From JAVBMU01 sp031552185 (GTDB lineage: Bacteria; Actinomycetota; Actinomycetes; Actinomycetales; Cellulomonadaceae), in contig JAVBMU010000132.1 in the NCBI GenBank assembly GCA_031552185.1, positions 1 to 33,120 of the forward strand: a stretch of 33,120 bases of DNA, written 5' to 3'. The notes beneath the pieces are model-generated. The model did not search any database and was not told the origin of the DNA. It saw only the letters and a list, made by a program, of their open reading frames with translations. Each line of letters starts with the position of its first letter. Within the stretch, counting starts at the first letter, position 1. Shown piece after piece: positions 8,255 through 15,045 of this stretch. The translations under genes and the position numbers were made by a program.

Positions 8255-9322
8255 CTACGCCACTCCCGCGCCGCGCAGGCCCGCCGGCGCTGCCGGCGGC
8301 ACCTCCCCGCTCCCGCGCACCACCAACTCGGTCGGCACCACGACCAGGCGCGGTGCGAGTTCGGCCTGCGATTTCTCGCGGGAGATGGCGAGTTCGGCCG
8401 CGCGCCTGCCCATGCCCACCATGTCGTAGTTCACGACCGTGACGTGCAGCAACTCGGCCGGGGCGAAGTCGTCGAAGCCGACCAGCGCCAGCTCCGGCAG
8501 CCCCGCTGCGCGGCGGTCCGCCATCACCTGCAGGGCGCCGACCGTGATCTTGTTGTTCGAGGCCAGGACGGCGGTCGGCGGGTCGGGCCGGTTCAGCAGG
8601 TCCGTCAACGCCTCCCGGGCGTCCGCCGTCTCGTGCGCACCGGCGACAACGTACCGGGCCGGATCCCGGATCCCCGCCTCCTCGAGCACCTCGACGAAGG
8701 CCGCCGCCCGCTCCCGGAAGGTCCACAGTTGGGCCACATCCCCCAACAAGGCGATCCGCCGGTGCCCGGCCGCCAGCAGGTGCCGAACCGCCTGGCGCAC
8801 CCCGCCGCGATTGTCGATCACTACCGTGTCCGCGTCCACGCCCTGCGCGGGGCGGTCGATAAAGACCACGGGGAGGCCCGCCGCCACCTCCGTGCGCAGG
8901 GCCGAATGGTCCGACGCCGTCGGCGTAATGATCAGCGCGCCCACGCGCCGTTCGATCAGGGCATCGGTCAGCGACCGCTCGCGTTCCGGGTCCTCGTCGG
9001 AACTCGCGGTGATGAGTTGGCGTCCGTGCCGGCTGAGTTCCCGCTCGATGCCGGCGGCGAGCGCGGAGTAGAACGGGTTCGCCAGGTCACCGGTCACGAA
9101 GCCGACGAGCCGGGAGGTGCCGCCGCGGGCCAGGTCGGCAGCTACGGCGTTGCGCCGGAACCCCAGCGTCTCCGCGGCCGCGACCACCTTCGCGCGCGTC
9201 TCGGGCGCCACGTTCGGCTCGTCGTTCAGCACGCGCGACGCCGTCTTGAGGCTGACCCCTGCGGCCCGGGCCACCGCGTCCAACGTAGGACGCCGACGCG
9301 GGACCGGCGTTCCGTCGGTCAT
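8255..9322 (-). CDS. LacI-family transcriptional regulator
   Basis: A 355-residue sugar-responsive repressor. The N-terminal helix-turn-helix is plain (TLDAVARAAGVSLKTASRVL, about 13-32), followed by the hinge region (~50-60) and a periplasmic-binding-protein-like effector domain with RLVGFVTGDLANPFYS, GALIITPTASDHS, NRGGVRQAVRHLLAAGHRRIALLG and LVGFDDFAPAELL. The ATG at 9322 has an AAGGAG ribosome site 5 bases upstream. The gene lies immediately upstream of the GH92 mannosidase on the same strand. Between them are a consensus promoter and a 12-bp LacI-type palindrome, so local control of mannosidase by this protein is very likely. The inducer, perhaps mannose or a mannobiose, is inference. 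Confidence 0.93.
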   Translation of the reverse strand: MTDGTPVPRRRPTLDAVARAAGVSLKTASRVLNDEPNVAPETRAKVVAAAETLGFRRNAVAADLARGGTSRLVGFVTGDLANPFYSALAAGIERELSRHGRQLITASSDEDPERERSLTDALIERRVGALIITPTASDHSALRTEVAAGLPVVFIDRPAQGVDADTVVIDNRGGVRQAVRHLLAAGHRRIALLGDVAQLWTFRERAAAFVEVLEEAGIRDPARYVVAGAHETADAREALTDLLNRPDPPTAVLASNNKITVGALQVMADRRAAGLPELALVGFDDFAPAELLHVTVVNYDMVGMGRRAAELAISREKSQAELAPRLVVVPTELVVRGSGEVPPAAPAGLRGAGVA

Positions 9323-9464
9323 CGATGCTCCTTCCCGGCACGATCATCGCCGTTCGGCCGTTCACTGGCCAAGATCTCCGGTCCGCCCATCATGCCGGCA
9401 TCGCGCCGCTGCCCGGTGCGGGCGTTCTCGCACCGGGCGGGCCGACCGCCCCGGGCCGCCCGGG

Positions 9465-9510
9465 AGTGCCGGCCACGCGGAAGTGCCGGCCACGCGGAAG
9501 TGCCGGCCGC
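9465..9510. repeat. 17-bp tandem repeat
   Basis: Two exact copies of AGTGCCGGCCACGCGGA at 9465-9481 and 9482-9498, followed by a partial third copy. It occupies the gap between the GyrI-like gene and lacI. No function is visible; it could vary in length between strains. Confidence 0.85.
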
Positions 9511-9535
9511 AGCGGAGTCCCGCGGCCCGGCGGGT

Positions 9536-10174
9536 TCAGCGCGGCTCGACCGGCCGCACCGGCTGGCGCAGGATGGTCCGGAGCTTCTCCGGCGCCGTCC
9601 GGCGTGGATCGCTCAGGTAGATCTCGTGGTGCTCGCCCGCGTGCGTGAGCCCGTGCTCGGGCAGATAGACCGTGTGCAACTCGGCCAGCACCGGACCCTC
9701 CGCGGCGAACGGCCCGACGTGCATCACCTGCACGCACCGGCCCTCGTGCATCGATCGCAACTCCACCCGGTCCAGGGCGGCGGGCGCCTCGGCGCCCTTC
9801 TTCGTCCGCACCGCGGCGACGGCGTCGGCCACCATCGTCCGGTCCACCCACTCCGGCTGGTGAATCATCGCCGTCCACCGCCACGCGGCCCGATTGTCCG
9901 TGGTGAACGCGGCCGGATCATCCGCCCACCACACGCCCTCCAGCGGCGCGACGACGGCGTCGCGCCCGTCCGCCTTCTTCACCGCGAACTTGACCGTGTA
10001 GGCGACCGAATACAGCGCCTCGACGGCGGCCGCGAAGTCCGGCCCGTCGGGGTCCCCGTGGCCGTCGATGGCGAGGAATGCCATCGCGGGCACGTCGACC
10101 TCGACAAAGCGCCGGGGCGGGGCGTACAACTCCTGGTGGACCTTGCGGACGTCGTACTTCCCGGATTCGCTCAT
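9536..10174 (-). CDS. GyrI-like small-molecule-binding domain protein
   Basis: A 212-residue soluble protein of the stand-alone GyrI-like family (COG4832 type), related to the effector-binding domain of AraC/MerR regulators such as BmrR but without a DNA-binding domain. Typical features are an opening like KYDVRKVHQELYAPPRRFVEVDVP, the segment FLAIDGHGDPDG, a central GVWWADD, WTAMIHQPEWV, and a C-terminal MHVGPFAAEGP...EIYLSDPRRTAPEKLRTILRQPV. Members are thought to bind or process hydrophobic small molecules; the ligand is unknown here. The ATG at 10174 is preceded by GGGGAGG about 5 bases away, which supports this start over a possible extension to 10222. It stands alone, with lacI downstream after a repeat-containing gap. 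Confidence 0.85.
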   Translation of the reverse strand: MSESGKYDVRKVHQELYAPPRRFVEVDVPAMAFLAIDGHGDPDGPDFAAAVEALYSVAYTVKFAVKKADGRDAVVAPLEGVWWADDPAAFTTDNRAAWRWTAMIHQPEWVDRTMVADAVAAVRTKKGAEAPAALDRVELRSMHEGRCVQVMHVGPFAAEGPVLAELHTVYLPEHGLTHAGEHHEIYLSDPRRTAPEKLRTILRQPVRPVEPR

Positions 10175-10309
10175 GTCGGCCTCCCCAATCCCCGCTGAAC
10201 AACGAATCGCCCGCCGCGGCAATCACCGGGCGGGCTCCTCAGGCTATCGGGCGGGGAGGTCGGGCGGGGCGGTCGGCCGGGCTCGTCGAGCCCGGCCGAC
10301 CTGGCGAGG

Positions 10310-10456
10310 CTACGCCGCTCGGCGCACCAGCCATCCGATCAGACTGATCACCAGCAGCGCGATTCCGATCCAGATCAGAACCTTTGCCGCCGCGACCGCG
10401 ACGCCGAAAACGATCATCACGATGCCGATCAGAACCAGGATGAGCCACAGAGCCAT
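10310..10456 (-). CDS. Small two-helix membrane protein
   Basis: A 48-residue hydrophobic protein with two predicted membrane helices, about residues 3-22 and 26-44, ending in the basic tail VRRAA. The ATG at 10456 is chosen because GGGAGGA lies about 7 bases upstream and the protein then begins directly with the first helix (MALWLILVLIGIVM). A longer form from 10507 would add 17 residues without membrane character. Proteins of this size and shape are common in actinobacteria and mostly lack a known role. No partner is evident from the context. Confidence 0.7.
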   Translation of the reverse strand: MALWLILVLIGIVMIVFGVAVAAAKVLIWIGIALLVISLIGWLVRRAA

Positions 10457-10537
10457 GCGTCGTCCTCCCTCGTACCGCGGCGCCCATCCGGGCGCCGTGG
10501 CCGGCAAGCCGCCGGCCCCAGCCGGTATCGTGCCTGC

Positions 10538-10984
10538 TCAGGGGTATTCGCGCACGTCGGAATGCGAAGGCAGACTGACGATCGCGTCGACCTCGACCTG
10601 AACATCGGGGTGATAGAGCGCGGCGACGCCGAGCAGCGCGGAGGCCGGCGGCGTCGTGCCCACCCCGATCAGGCGATCGCGGGCGGCGCGGATCAACGGA
10701 ATCTTGTCCGCGCTCAGGCCGACGACATAAATGGTGAGGCGCAGCAGATCCTCGGCGCCGGCGCCGAGGCGGTGCAGCGTGGCCTCGATTGTGGCGAATA
10801 CCTGCGCGAGTTGCCCTGCGAAATCACGCGGAATTGCGCCGTCGGCGCCGAGCGGCAGATGCCCCGAGAGGTAGGCGATCCGGCCGTGCTCGGCGATCAC
10901 GGCCTGCGAGATGCCCGGGATCGGGTCGCCGGCGCCCACGTGAGTGAGTCGCGCAGGGGGGTCGGCCGCGGTCGCGGGGCTCAC
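10538..10984 (-). CDS. RidA/YjgF-family protein lacking the usual catalytic arginine
   Basis: A 148-residue Rid-superfamily protein. Family landmarks are ISQAVIAEHGRIAYLSGHLPL near the N-terminus, a mid-protein QVFATIEATLHRLGAGAEDLLRLTIYV, and a C-terminal PASALLGVAALYHPDVQVEVDAI. RidA proper hydrolyses reactive enamine/imine intermediates of amino acid metabolism and needs an arginine in its P-A-R-S-A-V-Q-V-type motif. Here that position aligns with serine, so imine deaminase activity is doubtful and a divergent Rid subgroup is likely. The GTG at 10984 overlaps the TGA of the upstream gene (GTGA), so the two are probably translationally coupled. The pair lies behind an operator-controlled promoter shared with a TetR regulator, which suggests induction by a small molecule. 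Confidence 0.85.
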   Translation of the reverse strand: MSPATAADPPARLTHVGAGDPIPGISQAVIAEHGRIAYLSGHLPLGADGAIPRDFAGQLAQVFATIEATLHRLGAGAEDLLRLTIYVVGLSADKIPLIRAARDRLIGVGTTPPASALLGVAALYHPDVQVEVDAIVSLPSHSDVREYP

Positions 10985-11592
10985 GACTGCCGCCGGAGAG
11001 GTGCGTCCGGGCGGCCGAGTTCTGCGCCGCCGCCATCGCGAGCGGTGATCCAGCGGTCGTGCAGCCACATCGCGGTCTGGCGGCGGGAATGGTCGGCGTC
11101 CCAGGTGACATCGCGTTCGTACGTGAGGATCACGTTCCCGGCGCCGACGATGACCCAGGTGTACCGGCCGGAGTTGTGCCGGGTCTTGACCTTCCGACCG
11201 CACACCTGGACGGGCGGGGCGCCGTCGGCTCCGGTGATCGCCTCGTCGTGGCGGTCGATCCACTGCACCGTGAGCCCGGCCGCGAAGGCGGGGTCGATGC
11301 GGCGCAGGAATTCCCCCGCGGTCCGCTCGGCTTCCTGGGCGGTCGGCACCGAGCCTGCGGGGAAACCCTCCGTCTGGCGGGTGTATCCGTAGACGATGCC
11401 GTCGGCCCCGATCACCGTCGTGACGTGCGCGCGACCGTAGCCGCACTCGCCGCGGCGCTGAGCGCGGGTCACGGTGACCGGGTGGGTGTCGTGGTGTTCG
11501 TGGCGGACGCTGACCTCGGTGAACATCTCAGGCACGGTCAGGAGGGGATGGGAAGCGGGGCGGGGCACGGTGTTCGTTCGGGCTGTCGTCAC
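10981..11592 (-). CDS. Conserved hypothetical protein, coupled to RidA-like gene
   Basis: A 203-residue protein that I do not recognise. It has no membrane segment or signal peptide. Visible stretches are a His-rich segment near 25-35 (RHEHHDTHP), GADGIVYGYTRQTEG, a middle region FLRRIDPAFAAGLTVQWIDRHDEAI, and a C-terminal half rich in aromatic and beta-strand residues (GRYTWVIVGAGNVILTYERD, WLHDRWITA). The start GTG at 11592 is supported by a -10 hexamer TACCGT (11599-11604) 6 bases upstream and a -35-like TTGATC 17 bases further, which predict a leaderless mRNA. An ATG at 11526 is the alternative. Its stop overlaps the RidA-like start, and the TetR operator covers its promoter. Confidence 0.6.
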   Translation of the reverse strand: MTTARTNTVPRPASHPLLTVPEMFTEVSVRHEHHDTHPVTVTRAQRRGECGYGRAHVTTVIGADGIVYGYTRQTEGFPAGSVPTAQEAERTAGEFLRRIDPAFAAGLTVQWIDRHDEAITGADGAPPVQVCGRKVKTRHNSGRYTWVIVGAGNVILTYERDVTWDADHSRRQTAMWLHDRWITARDGGGAELGRPDAPLRRQS

Positions 11593-11598
11593 TGCGTC

Positions 11599-11627
11599 AC
11601 GGTATCGCCAACTGGACGGTTGATCAA
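11599..11627 (-). promoter_or_regulatory. Leaderless promoter of the hypothetical-RidA pair
   Basis: Minus strand: TTGATC (11622-11627), 17-base spacer, TACCGT (11599-11604), then 6 bases to the GTG at 11592. The -35 lies inside the TetR palindrome. Confidence 0.6.
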
Positions 11628-11639
11628 CCATCCAGTTGG
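11608..11639. promoter_or_regulatory. 32-bp TetR operator
   Basis: A near-perfect 32-bp palindrome with arms CCAACTGGAcGGTTGA and TCAACCaTCCAGTTGG; only one symmetric pair mismatches (lower case). It sits between the divergent tetR and hypothetical-ridA genes, 28 bases before the tetR start at 11668. It overlaps the -35 of the leftward promoter, which is classic placement for autorepression and co-repression. Its length could accommodate two TetR dimers. Confidence 0.8.
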
Positions 11640-11667
11640 TTGCAGTTGCGGCCCTACCATGGTGCGC

Positions 11668-12249
11668 ATGGCGGATCCCGAAGCAACCAAGCGCGCCCTG
11701 CTCGACGCCGGGCGGGCCGAGTTTGCGGCGCACGGCCTCGCGGGCGCCCGCACCGACCGGATCGCTGCAGCGTCGGGGGTGAACAAGCAACGCATCTACG
11801 CCTACTTCGGCAACAAGGACGGGTTGTTCACCGCCGTGCTCGCCGATGCCCTCGACGCGGTGCTCGGCCTCGTGCCGCTGCCGGCGGACGAGCAGCCATC
11901 GAGCGACCTCCTGGCCGCCTACGTCAGCGCCATGAGCGCCTACCACCGGGAGCACCCGGAGTTCCTGCGTCTCCTCCTGTGGGAGGCGCTCGAGCTCGGG
12001 CCTACCGCCCCGGCCGGCGACGCGCGGGCGCTGGTCTACCGCGAGAAGGTCGAGGGCCTCGCCACGCGGCTCGGGCTCTCGCCTGATGCGGCCGCGCCCC
12101 TGCTCTTCGGTGCGATCGGCCTTGCCGTCTGGCCGCACGTCGTGCCCCAACTCTGCACGCTGATCATGGGCGGCGCCAGCCTGGTAGCACGCGACGAGGC
12201 GGTGAACTGGGCCACGCGATCCGCGGCGATCATCGGCGCATCGGCGTGA
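11668..12249 (+). CDS. TetR-family transcriptional regulator
   Basis: A 193-residue repressor. The N-terminal TetR helix-turn-helix is clear: ATKRALLDAGRAEFAAHGLA followed by TDRIAAASGVNKQRIYAYFG (about 28-47) and NKDGLFTAVL. The C-terminal ligand-binding region is helical and ends VNWATRSAAIIGASA. ATG codons exist at 11659 and 11668. The second is preferred because TACCAT (11655-11660) lies 7 bases upstream, matching the leaderless pattern repeated in this window, and no Shine-Dalgarno precedes either. It is transcribed away from the hypothetical-RidA pair, with a 32-bp palindrome between them that it very likely binds. The effector is unknown. Confidence 0.9.
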   Translation: MADPEATKRALLDAGRAEFAAHGLAGARTDRIAAASGVNKQRIYAYFGNKDGLFTAVLADALDAVLGLVPLPADEQPSSDLLAAYVSAMSAYHREHPEFLRLLLWEALELGPTAPAGDARALVYREKVEGLATRLGLSPDAAAPLLFGAIGLAVWPHVVPQLCTLIMGGASLVARDEAVNWATRSAAIIGASA

Positions 12250-12460
12250 GCCGGACGCGAGTTCGGGCGGGCACCGGCCGAACTCGCGTCCCTGAAGCAC
12301 TGTCCTGAGAACACGCCGATCGGGTGCGCAAGTTGGCGGTGGACGGCGGTGACCGTGCGTAGGTCCGAATCAGTCGATTCGGTGCGCGACACGTCCCGTT
12401 CGTTCGCGAACCTCCCGGCAACCCCAATTCGGAATCGCTCGGCTACTTCGATGTCGCCGT
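12250..12460. other. Intergenic region with one arm of a long direct repeat
   Basis: No supportable gene. Bases 12317-12362 are an imperfect copy of 12763-12811 (see repeat entry). The rest shows no recognisable signal. Confidence 0.5.
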
Positions 12461-12811
12461 CGGGTCAACCCCGCATGCGCGGGGAACTTGGCGTGGGACC
12501 GGCACCTCACCGGGCTACTACCGGGATCATCCCCGCACACGCGGGGAGCATCTCGCCGCATGGGACCCTGACGGACAGGACGGCGGATGCATCCCCGCGT
12601 GCGCAGGGATGCATACTCCCTGACCTAAGACATTACCGGACTAACCCGACTTATGCAACACTCCGGACCGGGCGGCGTCCGCTGTCAGTGCCGGACTGAA
12701 TGCCGACCGCGAGCCTGAGCGCCGCCCGGTCGCCGACCGCGAAGCTTAGCCCCAAAACAGGTCGATCAGGTGCGCAAGTCGCGGTGGGCGGTGGTGGCGG
12801 TGGTGCGTGGG
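12317..12811. repeat. Imperfect direct repeats flanking the CRISPR remnant
   Basis: The stretch from 12317 to 12362 (CGATCGGGTGCGCAAGT, then a GGCGGTG-rich run) is repeated with substitutions and small indels at 12763-12811 (CGATCAGGTGCGCAAGT, then a GCGGTGG-rich run), 446 bases away. The CRISPR-like repeats lie between the two copies. They could mark the edges of an inserted or duplicated segment. Confidence 0.5.
12462..12613. CRISPR. Eroded type I-E-like CRISPR remnant (three repeats)
   Basis: Three hairpin repeats occur at an exact 62-base period, with cores at 12469-12484 (CCCCGCATGCGCGGGG), 12531-12546 (CCCCGCACACGCGGGG) and 12593-12608 (CCCCGCGTGCGCAGGG). Flanks on the first two also agree (GGGTCAA/GGATCAT before, AACTT/AGCAT after), giving 28-29-base repeats and ~33-base spacers. 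The repeat form GGATCATCCCCGC...GCGGGGAGCAT is that of type I-E repeats in actinobacteria. Identity between copies is only moderate, with the third the worst, and no cas gene lies in the window. It is therefore an inactive relic, or less likely a family of palindromic intergenic repeats. Confidence 0.55.
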
Positions 12812-12972
12812 TAACGGTCGACACCGGGCGGCCGTGTGGAGCCCGAAAGCACAGGGCGAGCACCTGGACGTCGGATGGCGACCGTGGCGGGGATCTGTGG
12901 CGGCGACCTGCCTCGTCCCATCGGGATTCGAACGGTCTGTCCGGCTACTCCGCTCCCCCGAAGAAAGCCGAT
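12614..12972. other. Intergenic region, no gene seen
   Basis: About 360 bases between the CRISPR remnant and the tRNA-Arg terminator. It contains the second arm of the 446-base-spaced direct repeat and two copies of GCCGACCGCGA near 12702 and 12733. Frames open here lack ribosome sites and coding character. Confidence 0.5.
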
Positions 12973-12999
12973 GGCCTGCACCGATACTCGGTGCAGGCC
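12973..12999 (-). terminator. Rho-independent terminator of tRNA-Arg
   Basis: A perfect 12-bp stem, with arms at 12973-12984 and 12988-12999 and a 3-base loop. It starts 2 bases past the encoded CCA end of tRNA-Arg and is followed on the minus strand by a T-rich stretch (GCTTTCTT). Confidence 0.85.
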
Positions 13000-13000
13000 G

Positions 13001-13076
13001 TGGCGCGCTCGAAGGGATTCGAACCCCCAACCTTCTGATCCGTAGTCAGATGCTCTATCCGTTGAGCTACGAGCGC
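13001..13076 (-). tRNA. tRNA-Arg (ACG)
   Basis: 76-base minus-strand gene including an encoded CCA (13001-13003). The acceptor stem is GCGCTCG/CGAGCGC with discriminator G. The anticodon stem TCTGA/TCAGA encloses loop CTACGGA, giving anticodon ACG (read as ICG). The T-loop region GGTTCGAATCCC is canonical. Confidence 0.97.
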
Positions 13077-13257
13077 CTGGTCGCTGCGTGGCCGACCGTC
13101 GGCAAGACTACCGTGTCCGGGCACGGTTCCCAAACCGAAATCCGGGACGGAGCACGCGGGGCGTCAGGGGAATCCGGCGCGGCCGCCGAAGGTGCCCCGG
13201 GTGCGCCGGCCGAGCGCGTGGAGAGGGTCCCGCGGCCGTGAGCCGGGCAACAGAAAA

Positions 13258-13286
13258 GGCCCCGGGCGTAGACGCAAGCCGGAGCC
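13258..13286 (-). terminator. Terminator of tRNA-Ser (GCT)
   Basis: Minus strand: GGCTCCGG, 13-base loop, CCGGGGCC, with one wobble pair, followed at once by TTTTCT (13252-13257). It lies 9 bases beyond the tRNA 3' end. Confidence 0.8.
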
Positions 13287-13294
13287 TTCCTGAG

Positions 13295-13383
13295 CGGAGA
13301 CGGAGGGATTTGAACCCTCGAACGGGTTGCCCCGTTACCACCTTAGCAGGGTGGCGCACTAGGCCTGACTATGCGACGTCTCC
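13295..13383 (-). tRNA. tRNA-Ser (GCT)
   Basis: 89-base minus-strand class II tRNA. The acceptor stem is GGAGACG/CGTCTCC with discriminator G, and CCA is not encoded. The anticodon loop CTGCTAA gives anticodon GCT. The long variable arm is typical of tRNA-Ser. Confidence 0.95.
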
Positions 13384-13514
13384 TGATCGGGCCGAAAACC
13401 CGCCTGCTCAGGCTACCCGCCGGCGGCCCTATTGCCAAAACGGCGGGGCGGCCGGCCGCGCCGCCACCGCGTCGTGCGCGGTGGTGTCCGCGCCCCGGGG
13501 GTCCGAGCATGCGA

Positions 13515-13553
13515 ACGGCCCCCGCCGCCGCGTTGCCGCGGGCCGGGGGCCGT
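13515..13553 (-). terminator. Hairpin downstream of tRNA-Ser (TGA)
   Basis: Perfect 9-bp arms ACGGCCCCC (13515-13523) and GGGGGCCGT (13545-13553), with a GC-rich interior that may pair further. It begins 9 bases after the tRNA end. There is no T-run, as is common in high-GC actinobacteria. Confidence 0.7.
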
Positions 13554-13561
13554 CACTCGTG

Positions 13562-13646
13562 CGGAGGGCGAGGGATTCGAACCCCCGGTTGCTCGCGCAA
13601 CAACGGTTTTCAAGACCGTCACATTAGGCCGCTCTGTCAGCCCTCC
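13562..13646 (-). tRNA. tRNA-Ser (TGA)
   Basis: 85-base minus-strand class II tRNA. The acceptor stem is GGAGGGC/GCCCTCC with discriminator G, and CCA is not encoded. The anticodon stem ACGGT/ACCGT encloses loop CTTGAAA, giving anticodon TGA. A variable arm (TTGCGCGAGCAA) and a canonical T-arm follow. Confidence 0.95.
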
Positions 13647-13667
13647 CGACGAGCCGAACTCGTTGCG

Positions 13668-13736
13668 TCATTGTGGCACAGCCGACCCGGGCGCCGCCTC
13701 GGTCATTGTGCACGGCCGACCCGAGCACCGCGTCGG
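13668..13736. repeat. 35-bp imperfect tandem duplication
   Basis: Bases 13668-13702 and 13703-13736 are adjacent imperfect copies beginning TCATTGTG and sharing GCCGACCCG and a TCGG end. They lie in the spacer between tRNA-Ser and the end of the conservon. No function is visible. Confidence 0.7.
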
Positions 13737-13801
13737 CGCCGTCGCGGCACACCGACGTGAGTCGCGGCCGGCACCGCGCCGCGAGCTTCCGGGGCGACCG
13801 C

Positions 13802-14644
13802 TCAGTTGGCGCCGCGCAGCTGCCGCATCGCCAATTGGACGAGGGCAATCAAGGTCTGCTTCGTGGCCGCGCGGGAGCGGGCATCGGTGTACAGCATCGG
13901 CACGTCCGCGGGCACCTGGAGCGCTTCTCGGACGTCGTCCAACTTGTGCTTGGCAATCCCGTCGAAGCAGTTGATCCCGACGACGAACGGGATATTGCGC
14001 GATTCAAAGTAGTCGACGGCCGGGAAGCACTGTTCGAGTCGGTCCGTGTCGACCAGCACGACGGCGCCGATCGCGCCGCGGACGAGGTCGTCCCACATGA
14101 ACAGGAAGCGGTCCTGGCCCGGCGTACCGAAGAGGTACAGCCAAAGCGATCCCGGCAACTCGATGCGGCCGAAGTCCATCGCGACGGTGGTCATCGTCTT
14201 GCGGTCGGTGACCCCGCCGGCGTCGTCGACGCCGACCGAGTGCTCGGTCATCGCGGCTTCCGTATTCAGCGGTTCGATGTCTGAAATCGATCCGATGAAT
14301 GTGGTCTTGCCTACCGCGAAGCCGCCGGCGACGACAATCTTCACGGTCGTGGGCGCCTGCCGTCGAGCGGCCGAGCCGGCCGCGGCGGGGCCTGCCGGCG
14401 CCTTTCGCGTCGAGACCGCGGGAACCGGCGCGGTGGCGGCCGCTGCCGCCCTCGCGCCGCCGGCGCCCGGCGGAACAGGGCCAGTCACGGCGCCGTTGAC
14501 CGCAGCCGCGCCGGCCGCCGCCCCGTTCGGCGCCGCCGCCGGGGCCGATTGGCCGACGTCGGTCGCGCTCGCGGCCACCGCAGCACCGCCCGTGGACGGC
14601 GACGGTGCGGCCGGGCGTTCACCGTCAGAGGGTCGAAATGCCAT
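13802..14644 (-). CDS. Conservon GTP-binding protein (CvnD-like) with long N-terminal extension
   Basis: A 280-residue Ras-like GTPase, the last gene of a four-gene conservon that is thought to work as a membrane-associated eukaryote-like G-protein relay. GTPase motifs: G1 GGFAVGKTT (107-115), a G3-like LFGTPGQDR (about 171-179), and NCFD (225-228) in place of NKxD, as usual in this family. The first ~100 residues are Ala/Pro/Gly-rich low-complexity sequence, whereas typical members begin almost at the G1 strand and have about 190-200 residues. The extension is therefore unusual. The ATG at 14644 lies inside the DUF742 gene (20-base overlap), with GGAGAG upstream; a GTG at 14653 is a second option. 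Coupled translation with DUF742 is likely. Confidence 0.93.
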   Translation of the reverse strand: MAFRPSDGERPAAPSPSTGGAAVAASATDVGQSAPAAAPNGAAAGAAAVNGAVTGPVPPGAGGARAAAAATAPVPAVSTRKAPAGPAAAGSAARRQAPTTVKIVVAGGFAVGKTTFIGSISDIEPLNTEAAMTEHSVGVDDAGGVTDRKTMTTVAMDFGRIELPGSLWLYLFGTPGQDRFLFMWDDLVRGAIGAVVLVDTDRLEQCFPAVDYFESRNIPFVVGINCFDGIAKHKLDDVREALQVPADVPMLYTDARSRAATKQTLIALVQLAMRQLRGAN

Positions 14645-15035
14645 TGAGAACACTCTCCAAGACGCTCAGGGAAAGTCCCGAGTGGTTGCTGCCGTGTCCG
14701 TCGTAGACGTCCATGGGGGCATTAGTATGCACGGTCACATAGTTGTCCTCGGCCAGGTCTGCGACGAGGATTCTCGTCACGCCCAGCGGAAGCTTCAGCA
14801 GCGCCGAGAGTTCGGCGATCGAGACGAAGGTATTCGTCCCGTGCTGAATGATCGCGCGTTTCTCCGGGGGCAGGCCGTAGCTGTTCGCGGCGTCGGGCAT
14901 GACTTCGACGAGAGCCTCGATCGGTAGATCCGAGGATCCCGAGCGCACCCGCCCACCGGTGACCGCGTACGGGCGCACTGTCGCGGCCGCGTACCCGTTG
15001 TCACGGTGCACCCCACCGACGGATGGATTCGTCAT
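14625..15035 (-). CDS. DUF742 protein (CvnC-like)
   Basis: A 136-residue DUF742 protein, the third conservon component. Family marks are the N-terminal VRPYAVTGGRVRS, the middle LPIEALVEVMP, and helix-turn-helix-like TFVSIAELSALLKLPLGVTRILVADLAEDNYV, with a C-terminal LSVLESVLNGISTL. In conservons it is expected to work with the roadblock protein and the GTPase beneath the histidine kinase; its biochemical role is unsettled. The ATG at 15035 has AGGA upstream. The start at 15077 proposed by frame length would overlap the roadblock gene and adds atypical residues. It begins 10 bases after the roadblock stop and overlaps the GTPase start. Confidence 0.95.
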   Translation of the reverse strand: MTNPSVGGVHRDNGYAAATVRPYAVTGGRVRSGSSDLPIEALVEVMPDAANSYGLPPEKRAIIQHGTNTFVSIAELSALLKLPLGVTRILVADLAEDNYVTVHTNAPMDVYDGHGSNHSGLSLSVLESVLNGISTL

Positions 15036-15045
15036 GCCGGGATCC

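Noticed and set aside
12910..12960. A stretch containing GGGATTCGAACG, resembling the T-arm of a decayed tRNA
   Set aside because: The flanking bases do not form a T-stem, and no acceptor or anticodon arm could be built around it.
12807..13241. Plus-strand frames across the tRNA-Arg region
   Set aside because: They cross a tRNA gene and its terminator and lack a ribosome site or domain.
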